Assembly: GCA_003448675.1 (NCBI GenBank)
Contig: DLXZ01000183.1
Span: 1-10,509 of the forward strand
Length of the DNA stretch: 10,509 nucleotides
Direction of reading: 5' to 3'
DNA from: Porticoccaceae bacterium
GTDB lineage: Bacteria > Pseudomonadota > Gammaproteobacteria > Pseudomonadales > Porticoccaceae
This document shows positions 1 to 5,956 of the stretch, in pieces. The notes beneath the pieces were generated by a model that worked only from the letters and a program-made list of their open reading frames with translations, was not told where the DNA came from and did no database searches. Position 1 is the first letter of the stretch. Every line of letters starts with the position of its first letter. The position numbers were made by a program, and so were the translations under genes.

Positions 1-896
1 ACGTCGCCCGGCTGCATCGGCATCATCCGCTTTTCCGCCTCGCGCCCGCAGGCCTCCTCGATCGCGGCGATGAAATCCATCAGCCGGGTCGGCCGGCTGC
101 CGCCGATGTTGACCACCCGGAACGGCGCCACCGGGCTGAGCGAATCACGCGCCGAGACCGGTGTATCGCCCGGCAGCGCCGCCATCAGCCCAACGATGCC
201 GTCCACCAGGTCGTCGACATAGGTGAAATCGCGGCTCATCTCGCCCTCGTTGAACACCTTGATCGGCCTCCCGCGCAGGATCGCGTCGGTGAACAGGAAA
301 TGCGCCATGTCGGGCCGACCCCAGGGCCCGTAAACCGTAAAAAACCGCAATCCGGTGGTGGGCAGTTGATAGAGGTGACTGTAGGTATGGGCCATCAGCT
401 CATTGGCTTTTTTGCTGGCCGCGTACAAGGACAGGGGGTGATCGACGTTATCGTGCACCGAAAACGGCAGATTCTCGTTGGCGCCGTAAACAGAGCTGGA
501 TGATGCGTAGACCAAATGCTCCACCTGGTTATGACGGCAGCCTTCAAGAATATTGGTAAAACCAACGATATTGCTGTCGATATAGGCATGGGGGTTTTCG
601 ATGGAATAGCGCACCCCCGCCTGGGCCGCCAGATGCACCACCCGATCAAACTTTTCGGCGGTGAACAGGCGCTCAACACCTACGCGATCGGCAACGTCCA
701 GCCTGACGAAGTTAAAGCTGCCAGACCCTTCGCTACGCGCCGCCGCTTCCACCCGGGCCAGACGCGCCTCCTTGAGGCTGACCTCGTAATAGTCATTCAA
801 ATTATCCAGCCCCACCACCTCGTCGCCCCTTGCCAGTAAGCGCAGGGCCACATGGGAGCCGATAAAACCGGCGACGCCGGTGACCAGAACTTTCAT
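1..896 (-). CDS. NAD-dependent epimerase, UDP-glucuronate 4-epimerase-like (3' end cut by window)
   Basis: Short-chain dehydrogenase/reductase (SDR) epimerase predicted to convert UDP-glucuronate to UDP-galacturonate (C4 inversion) in the cytoplasm. Seen: 298 complete codons. The Rossmann motif TGVAGFIG lies at residues 6-13, the second NAD contact GLDNLNDYY at 29-37, the serine run SSSSVYG at 132-138 and the catalytic pair Y158-xxx-K162 (LYAASKKANELM). These are followed by the substrate-loop segment LRFFTVYGPWGRPDM and a C-terminal MMPMQPGDV. The family is usually about 330-340 residues, so some 35-40 residues are missing beyond base 1. The ATG at 896 is preceded by a good ribosome site (GAAGGA, 7-base gap). 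It lies 46 bases after the UDP-sugar dehydrogenase stop, so the two are probably cotranscribed, and the dehydrogenase product would feed this enzyme. The sequence resembles the UDP-GlcA epimerase group (LspL/WbnF type) more than TviC. Other UDP-hexuronate or UDP-HexNAc substrates cannot be excluded. Confidence 0.92.
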   Translation of the reverse strand, partial: MKVLVTGVAGFIGSHVALRLLARGDEVVGLDNLNDYYEVSLKEARLARVEAAARSEGSGSFNFVRLDVADRVGVERLFTAEKFDRVVHLAAQAGVRYSIENPHAYIDSNIVGFTNILEGCRHNQVEHLVYASSSSVYGANENLPFSVHDNVDHPLSLYAASKKANELMAHTYSHLYQLPTTGLRFFTVYGPWGRPDMAHFLFTDAILRGRPIKVFNEGEMSRDFTYVDDLVDGIVGLMAALPGDTPVSARDSLSPVAPFRVVNIGGSRPTRLMDFIAAIEEACGREAEKRMMPMQPGD

Positions 897-903
897 TACT
901 TAA

Positions 904-909
904 TCCTTC
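904..909 (-). promoter_or_regulatory. Shine-Dalgarno site of the epimerase gene
   Basis: On the minus strand the sequence GAAGGA stands 7 bases before the ATG at 896. It is close to consensus and supports this start codon for the epimerase. Confidence 0.75.
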
Positions 910-942
910 AATACCTGATCGTCTTCTAAAGCCGAATGGCGC

Positions 943-2220
943 TCACAAGCGGCCATCCACCTGATCGGCGGCAAAGACGCTCTTAAGATCATAGAGGATA
1001 TGGCTGTTTTTACCGTAGCCGCGAATGGCCTCCACCCCCAGCTCGCGGAAGCTTCGATGGGCCACCGCCAGCACCACGGCGTCGTACTTGTCCGCTTGGG
1101 GCTGCTCGATCAGCTCAAGACCATATTCCCGTTTGGCGGCTTCCACCTCCACCCAGGGATCGTGGACATCGACTTGCGCGCCGCGACCTCGCAGAGCGTT
1201 TACCAAATCGATGACCTTGGTATTGCGAATATCCGGGCAGTCTTCCTTAAAGGTCAGCCCCATAACCAACAGGCGGGCGCCCTGTAACGGGATTTTTGCG
1301 CCAATCATCAGCCGCGCGACTTGGCTGGCAACGTATTCACCCATCCGGTCATTGATCTCGCGCCCGGCGAGAATCATATCGGGATGATGACCCACCGCCT
1401 TGGCCTTGTGGGTCAGGTAATAGGGGTCAACGCCAATGCAATGCCCGCCCACCAGGCCGGGTCGAAAATTGAGAAAATTCCACTTGGTGCCCGCGGCGTC
1501 GAGCACTTCCGCGGTGTCAATCCCCATACGGCCGAAAATCATCGCCAGTTCGTTAACCAGGGCGATATTGACATCCCGCTGAGTGTTTTCAATGACCTTG
1601 GCCGCCTCAGCCACCTTGATGGACGGGGCCCGATGGATGCCAGCACTGACTACCTCGCTATAAAGGCCAGCCAGCTTTTCCGCTGTCGCCTCGGTGGAAC
1701 CAGCCACCACCTTCACAATGGATTCCAGTCGATGGGTCCGATCGCCGGGATTGATCCGCTCGGGGCTATAGCCCACGTAAAAATCCTCATTGAATCGCAG
1801 CCCCGAGCCCTGCTCCAGCAGGGGCACGCAGATTTCTTCCGTGGCTCCGGGATAGACCGTTGACTCGAACACCACGGTATCACCGGGCTTGAGTGCCGCT
1901 GCGACGGTATGACAGGCGCTCCTGACCGCGCTAAAGTCCGGTTGCTTGTGGGCATCCACCGGTGTCGGCACGGTGACAATAAATATCGAGCAAGCCTTGA
2001 GCTCGGCTGTTTCGCTGGTGAAACGCAATGACCTTGCGACTGCCAGTTCCGCCTCGTCTACCTCACGGGTCTTATCAAGTCCCCGGTCAAGCTCAGCGAT
2101 GCGCTGGGCACTGATGTCGAAACCCAGCACTGGCCGACACTTGCCGAATGCTACCGCCAGGGGCAAACCCACGTAGCCAAGACCAATGATTGCTAGCGTT
2201 TCAGCTTGTCGATCAGGCAT
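943..2220 (-). CDS. tviB: UDP-sugar 6-dehydrogenase, TviB/VipA type
   Basis: NAD-dependent nucleotide-sugar dehydrogenase that oxidises C6 of a UDP-hexose (UDP-GlcNAc in characterised TviB; UDP-glucose or UDP-GalNAc are alternatives) to the uronic acid. Seen, numbered from the ATG at 2220 (425 aa): the GLGYVG nucleotide-binding motif at 13-18; [11 protein letters not shown] at 119-129; [10 protein letters not shown] at 151-160; the conserved lysine in [13 protein letters not shown] (K208); the catalytic cysteine in [11 protein letters not shown] (C261); and the C-terminal UDP-binding [13 protein letters not shown] at 321-333. The domain order is NAD-binding, central helix, UDP-binding. A GTG at 2265 would add 15 residues, but no ribosome site precedes it. 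The inner ATG has purine-rich AGGAAGAGACGGGA upstream and gives the 425-residue length known for TviB. The gene leads a minus-strand unit with the epimerase and diverges from a glycosyltransferase gene. The family is firm; the exact substrate is not. Confidence 0.92.
   Translation of the reverse strand: MPDRQAETLAIIGLGYVGLPLAVAFGKCRPVLGFDISAQRIAELDRGLDKTREVDEAELAVARSLRFTSETAELKACSIFIVTVPTPVDAHKQPDFSAVRSACHTVAAALKPGDTVVFESTVYPGATEEICVPLLEQGSGLRFNEDFYVGYSPERINPGDRTHRLESIVKVVAGSTEATAEKLAGLYSEVVSAGIHRAPSIKVAEAAKVIENTQRDVNIALVNELAMIFGRMGIDTAEVLDAAGTKWNFLNFRPGLVGGHCIGVDPYYLTHKAKAVGHHPDMILAGREINDRMGEYVASQVARLMIGAKIPLQGARLLVMGLTFKEDCPDIRNTKVIDLVNALRGRGAQVDVHDPWVEVEAAKREYGLELIEQPQADKYDAVVLAVAHRSFRELGVEAIRGYGKNSHILYDLKSVFAADQVDGRL
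2148..2158 (-). promoter_or_regulatory. ops-like element inside the 5' end of the dehydrogenase gene
   Basis: The minus strand reads GGCGGTAGCAT, matching the ops pattern GGCGGTAGNNT at which RNA polymerase pauses and recruits RfaH in enterobacterial surface-polysaccharide operons. It lies 62-73 bases inside the coding sequence (encoding LAVAF), whereas known ops sites usually lie in the untranslated leader. The match may be chance imposed by the protein sequence, so the call is tentative. Confidence 0.3.
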
Positions 2221-2224
2221 AAAT

Positions 2225-2238
2225 TCCCGTCTCTTCCT
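2225..2238 (-). promoter_or_regulatory. Ribosome-binding region deciding the tviB start
   Basis: The minus strand carries AGGAAGAGACGGGA, ending 4 bases before the ATG at 2220. The purine run is imperfect but better than the sequence before the alternative GTG at 2265, which shows no Shine-Dalgarno match. It is the reason for choosing the shorter, 425-residue reading. Confidence 0.5.
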
Positions 2239-2306
2239 ATCCAGCCAGGCGTCGCGGCCCGACACCTTGTGACTGGCTTCGCCAGCGGCCTTGCTTAAAG
2301 GCTCGC

Positions 2307-2312
2307 ATTATA
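2307..2312 (-). promoter_or_regulatory. Putative -10 box of the tviB/epimerase unit
   Basis: The minus strand has a perfect TATAAT, preceded by GGCTGACA. A -35 box at 17-18 bases spacing is poor (TAGTGC or TTAGTG), so an activator may be needed. Transcription would start near 2300, leaving a leader of about 80 bases before the ATG at 2220. Confidence 0.45.
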
Positions 2313-2336
2313 TGTCAGCCAGGTTCTGCGCACTAA

Positions 2337-2350
2337 ATACCCTGGGGTAT
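2337..2350. promoter_or_regulatory. 14-bp perfect dyad, candidate operator
   Basis: ATACCC-TG-GGGTAT is a perfect inverted repeat with 6-bp half-sites and a 2-bp spacer. It overlaps the plus-strand TATACT box and abuts the likely -35 zone of the minus-strand promoter, a position from which a dimeric regulator could control both units. No regulator gene lies nearby and no family match is claimed. Confidence 0.35.
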
Positions 2351-2353
2351 ACT
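2348..2353 (+). promoter_or_regulatory. Putative -10 box of the plus-strand three-gene unit
   Basis: TATACT differs from the consensus by one base and lies 46 bases before the ATG at 2399. The -35 region (about 2324-2330, TTCTGC) is weak. Its position supports the ATG at 2399 as the true start of the glycosyltransferase, since more upstream starts would precede transcription. Confidence 0.4.
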
Positions 2354-2398
2354 CGCCGCTTTCCAAAAGAGACCCGTGCGCAGCCGCGACTACATTCG

Positions 2399-3508
2399 AT
2401 GGATCAGACTGAGGATCTTCCACTGCTCGACCGTTCCATGATCCTGCTAATGCCCACCAAGCACATGGGCAACTTGCTGGTGGCTTTACACAGTATCGAA
2501 ACCCTTGCCACAACCAACCGTGGCCCAACCTGGGTGGTGGTCGACGAAAGCTACCGGGATATTATCGAATCCGTACCGACCATCGAAAACCCGATCTATT
2601 ACCCCCGCGCTCGACTACACAAAGCCGGCCCGCTGGCAAAATTCAGACTGTTAAGGGGTTTTTACCGACAACTGAGAGCGACCGGCGCTGAACATTTGTT
2701 AAATTTTGATGCCCTACAAGTTTCCAGCGCCATCGCCACCATGTCCGGCGTGACAGAGCGCTGGGCGCTTGGCGACACGCCCCGGCCTTCCACTTACCAG
2801 CAAATTATCGATCGACAACCGCGCGACCCCCACCGCTTTTATCACTACCATCAGTATGTACAAGCCCTGCTTGGCCAGGGAAGCAGCCCTGCCTACCCAG
2901 CCTTGAAACCTCATAGCAAGCACCAACTTTCCACGCGGGAAGCCCTGACAGAACAGGGGGTAGACCCCGACAAACCCTATGTGTGTATGCACGCAGGCGC
3001 TACCAAAGCGTATAAACAATGGCCGCCGGAATGCTTCGCCAGTATCGCCGACTGGCTCGACGAGCAGGGCATTCAGGTTGTCTTTATCGGCGCTGGCGCC
3101 TCGGATAAAACCATTATTGAACAGGTTCGAGGCACGAGCCGAAGCCAACCAGCAAGCCTGTGCAACCGCCTGAATCTCGGAGAACTGATCACGCTTTTCA
3201 AACAATGTCGTCTATTCCTCGGCAATGACAGCGGCCCCATGCATCTGGCCACCGCCAGCCAGACACAGGTGGTCGCCCTCTTCGGCCCCACCGACTACCA
3301 GCGCTGGGGACCCTTGGGCGCCAACGCAACGCTAATACACAACCCAATACCCTGCACAAACAGTTGCTCAAAAAAAACCTGCCCGGAAAACTTTCGCTGT
3401 ATTAAAACCCTTCCCGTAGACCTGGTACGCGATACACTGACCCAATACCTCCATGATTCCGGCTCCTCGTCAGCTTCAGCCCAGGCCCGAAGCGCCGGTG
3501 TGATATAA
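2399..3508 (+). CDS. Glycosyltransferase family 9 protein (heptosyltransferase-like)
   Basis: Predicted cytoplasmic GT-B glycosyltransferase of the ADP-heptose:LPS heptosyltransferase family, 369 aa from the ATG at 2399. Seen: N-terminal ILLMPTKHMGNLL (residues 15-27), the donor-domain start HAGATKAYKQWP (198-209), GNDSGPMHLA (275-284), FGPT (295-298), and a cysteine cluster C319-x3-C323-x4-C328-x5-C334 like that near the end of WaaF proteins. In the N-terminal motif the family usually has GD; here it is GN (N25), so the residue equivalent to the proposed catalytic Asp of WaaC is replaced. Starts at TTG 2291 or ATG 2312 are open in frame, but the homologous part begins near residue 14 of the shorter reading and a -10 box lies at 2348; no start has a clear ribosome site. 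The next gene follows after 4 bases. The sugar and acceptor are unknown; the context suggests LPS core or another surface glycan. Confidence 0.87.
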   Translation: MDQTEDLPLLDRSMILLMPTKHMGNLLVALHSIETLATTNRGPTWVVVDESYRDIIESVPTIENPIYYPRARLHKAGPLAKFRLLRGFYRQLRATGAEHLLNFDALQVSSAIATMSGVTERWALGDTPRPSTYQQIIDRQPRDPHRFYHYHQYVQALLGQGSSPAYPALKPHSKHQLSTREALTEQGVDPDKPYVCMHAGATKAYKQWPPECFASIADWLDEQGIQVVFIGAGASDKTIIEQVRGTSRSQPASLCNRLNLGELITLFKQCRLFLGNDSGPMHLATASQTQVVALFGPTDYQRWGPLGANATLIHNPIPCTNSCSKKTCPENFRCIKTLPVDLVRDTLTQYLHDSGSSSASAQARSAGVI

Positions 3509-3512
3509 ATCA

Positions 3513-5054
3513 ATGACTAACATCAAAACTTGCCTCCAGACCCAAAGCGGGCCGTGGCTCTACCTTCTCTGCGCTCTGCTTAGTATTTTCCTGTTCAGTT
3601 ATACCCTTTATCTCGATGACATCCTTAATGATGACGGCATGGATTATGTCTTTGCCGCTCACGACTACATGAACGGCCAATTCGAAAGCGCCCGCTTGTT
3701 TCGACCGGAACAGGCTTTTTATGCTCAGATTGCGTTTGTCGCCCAATACAGTGGACTAAGCCTGGTCCAGTCAGCCTACAGCCTCAGCCTGATCGCCCAA
3801 ATTGCACTGATGTGCGGTTTCCTCGCGCTTATTCGAGTCCTTGACGGTAATACCGTCACTCAATTACTGGGCATCCTGGTTTTCGTCAGCCTCTACCATC
3901 TGAATGAATTCCGGCCTCATATTCTCAAAGGCTTTATGTTCTGGGCCTGTCAACTGTGGGCTTTATGGGCACTGATTCGGTATGTGCAATCGGCCCGCTG
4001 GGTGTTTCTATTCACCTGGGTGGCCCTGGGTTTAATTTCACTGGTTTATCGAATCGAAGGCATTGTCTATCTGGCGGGCACATTGGTTGTGCTGCCCCTT
4101 GTCGCCAGGGGCCAGGCGCGGAAGCGCTTTTTACTGCTTGCTTCGTCAGGTTTGATAGCAATCGTCATCATCGTCGCAAGTCAGCTGCATGACGGTAACA
4201 ACCCAGGCGCCGCAACGCCCAGTGTCAGCGAAAATCACTTCACCACCGCTAGATTAAAAGCCGAACTCAAGCGCGGAGAAACCATTTTTTCAGGCCTGGA
4301 GCGCCAAAAAGAACTTTTTCGCGAAACTTTGCCCAATAAATGGGCCAAAGATTCCGCCTCCCACTTTCTTATCGGTGGCTTGTTGTTTCAGGTAGTCAAA
4401 GTGATTCTGTTTAGCAGCAACCTTCTTTTGCTTTTACTCGCACTAAGCATTGGCAAACCCAGCCTGATCCCCCGCACCAACAGCCACAAACTGATTGCCG
4501 CATATTTTTTGATTGGCGTTGCTGTCTGCCTGTATTCCGTCACTTCCCGTTTTTTTGTTACCGACCGCTATGCGTTTTTCCCCGCTCTGCTTTTATGCCT
4601 GCCAATTCCCTTTCTTCTGGCACCACTATTTATCAATCGCATTTCCATCGAGTATCAACGGCACCAGGTTTTTCGTCTGCTGGTTTTTGTTATCGCGGCC
4701 CAGGCCATATTGGCTACTGCCCTGAGAGATAACAATGACAAAATGTATATTCCCGAAGCCGGCGACTGGATTAATGAAAACCTGCCGAACCCGGAAAAAG
4801 TCTATTACAACGATAGAAAAATTGCTTTTTATGCCGAAGCCTATGCAAACAGAAGTTTCCGAATGAACACAACGTCCCTGGACAGTCTCCGCGACCAGGG
4901 TTACGTCTACGCCGTAGTTCATAGTGAAGCCCGGTTACGGAAGCAGCAACAAATTCTGCTTAATACAATCCGCACCGAGGGGAATAACATTCACAGCGTT
5001 CACGGCCCAAAACACAAGCGGGTGGATATTTACGATATATCCACCCAGCGCTGA
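3513..5054 (+). CDS. Polytopic inner-membrane protein, GT-C glycosyltransferase-like
   Basis: I do not recognise a named family. Seen: 513 aa with about ten or eleven hydrophobic segments (roughly 14-34, 86-106, 115-130, 138-157, 162-178, 181-198, 205-223, 283-312, 325-343, 353-374, 388-404), a polar loop at 224-282 and a soluble C-terminal stretch of about 110 residues. Right after the first segment comes an acidic loop, LDDILNDDGMDY (34-45). Further on are YRIEG (179-183) and DRYAFFP (351-357). These resemble the loop-1 acid pair, R-x-E-G and R-Y-x-x-P signatures of PMT_2/ArnT-type enzymes, which use polyprenyl-phosphate sugars at the periplasmic face. Inference: it transfers a sugar from a lipid carrier to LPS core or another glycan. 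Its ATG lies 4 bases after the glycosyltransferase stop without a visible ribosome site, suggesting translational coupling. The second half is AT-rich (35-40% GC in several 60-base blocks). A transporter or flippase is possible but less likely. Confidence 0.7.
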   Translation: MTNIKTCLQTQSGPWLYLLCALLSIFLFSYTLYLDDILNDDGMDYVFAAHDYMNGQFESARLFRPEQAFYAQIAFVAQYSGLSLVQSAYSLSLIAQIALMCGFLALIRVLDGNTVTQLLGILVFVSLYHLNEFRPHILKGFMFWACQLWALWALIRYVQSARWVFLFTWVALGLISLVYRIEGIVYLAGTLVVLPLVARGQARKRFLLLASSGLIAIVIIVASQLHDGNNPGAATPSVSENHFTTARLKAELKRGETIFSGLERQKELFRETLPNKWAKDSASHFLIGGLLFQVVKVILFSSNLLLLLLALSIGKPSLIPRTNSHKLIAAYFLIGVAVCLYSVTSRFFVTDRYAFFPALLLCLPIPFLLAPLFINRISIEYQRHQVFRLLVFVIAAQAILATALRDNNDKMYIPEAGDWINENLPNPEKVYYNDRKIAFYAEAYANRSFRMNTTSLDSLRDQGYVYAVVHSEARLRKQQQILLNTIRTEGNNIHSVHGPKHKRVDIYDISTQR

Positions 5055-5080
5055 AATCGCTAAGCCATGGCAAACAACAC

Positions 5081-5926
5081 ATGACTATCACGGAAGCGCC
5101 ATCGCTAACACAGGTGCGCACAGGCTTCTGGCATTTGCAGGTTATTCCTGAGCTTGTGGACAAACTCAGCGCCAATCAGACAGGCCCATCCTGGCCCTTT
5201 TCACACCTGCTAATGGATAATCGGGAAATCCAGTCTTCCAAAGCCACCAGCGTTCACCGCGCGATGCTGGTGAACAACGACCAGACGACGCCTGTCTTTG
5301 TGAAGCACTTCCACTTCCGATCACCCCTCGATCATCTGAAACATCTGGTCCGAAAAAGCCGCGCCATGAGAGCTGTCGAGGGGGACAGACTACTGCGGAA
5401 TAATGGTTTTAACGCGCCTAAAACCCTGGTTATCGGCTGGCGGCGGCATTGGGGCAAACGAACGGGCTATTTCACCATAGCGACTGCCCTTGAAGGCTAT
5501 CAGAATCTTTACGAGACCGTAGAGACAGTAAATCAAAGCGACTTTTCCGAAAAACAGCGCTTTATTAAATCCCTTGCCACTACCGTCGCAGACCTCCATC
5601 TCGCGACAATCAGCCACGGGGATATGCGTGCAGGCAATGTCTTTTGTCATAAAGATGATGAAACCGGGGACTGGCAATTTGCCTTTATCGACAACGAGCG
5701 AACTCGCTGCCATCGCCGCCTACCGGAATCGCTGCGTATTAAAAACCTCGTACAGCTAAACTTGCTGTCCAGTCCGGCACTGGAGACCGAAGACCGACTA
5801 CTGTTTTATGAAATATACAGCGCTCGTTGTTTTAACGCAGCAAATAATGTGCTCAGACAAAAAGTGATCAAAAAAACCCACAAACGTCAGGCTAAAAAGC
5901 TGGCAAAAACTGGGCAAGCAGGATAA
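5081..5926 (+). CDS. Lipopolysaccharide kinase (Kdo/WaaP, InaA-like) family protein
   Basis: Predicted cytoplasmic sugar kinase with a protein-kinase-like fold, 281 aa, likely phosphorylating a heptose or Kdo of the LPS core using ATP. Seen: candidate ATP-binding lysine in VFVKHFHF (K75), a candidate partner glutamate in RAVEGD (E100), catalytic loop HGDMRAGNV with D181 and N186, and the metal-binding aspartate in FIDNER (D204). The tail (about 261-277) is rich in lysine and arginine, which could contact acidic LPS or membrane. The kinase motifs are complete, so it should be active. It follows the membrane protein after 26 bases and ends tail to tail with waaP, 30 bases away. It differs clearly from the WaaP encoded there (HGDMRAGN against HRDLYICH) and is not a recent duplicate. 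The ATG at 5081 has no clear Shine-Dalgarno site. The family is confident; the phosphorylated sugar is unknown. Confidence 0.84.
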   Translation: MTITEAPSLTQVRTGFWHLQVIPELVDKLSANQTGPSWPFSHLLMDNREIQSSKATSVHRAMLVNNDQTTPVFVKHFHFRSPLDHLKHLVRKSRAMRAVEGDRLLRNNGFNAPKTLVIGWRRHWGKRTGYFTIATALEGYQNLYETVETVNQSDFSEKQRFIKSLATTVADLHLATISHGDMRAGNVFCHKDDETGDWQFAFIDNERTRCHRRLPESLRIKNLVQLNLLSSPALETEDRLLFYEIYSARCFNAANNVLRQKVIKKTHKRQAKKLAKTGQAG

Positions 5927-5952
5927 AAACCGCAGCCAAAGCCCGACTGGCT
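5925..5952 (-). terminator. Possible rho-independent terminator of the waa operon
   Basis: Read on the minus strand, AGCCA and TGGCT (5952-5948 and 5938-5934) can pair around a 9-base loop. After four bases comes TTTTTAT. The stem is short, so the call is weak, but the site is right for ending the glnE-to-waaP direction. It overlaps the stop codon of the opposing kinase gene. Confidence 0.3.
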
Positions 5953-5956
5953 AGCG

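Noticed and set aside
2221..2265. GTG start at 2265 for the UDP-sugar dehydrogenase
   Set aside because: There is no ribosome site before it. The ATG at 2220 gives the expected 425-residue length and has a purine-rich upstream region.
2291..2398. Upstream extension of the GT9 gene from TTG 2291 or ATG 2312
   Set aside because: It would place the start before the likely -10 box at 2348 and add residues that do not resemble the GT9 N-terminus. It is kept only as an alternative start.
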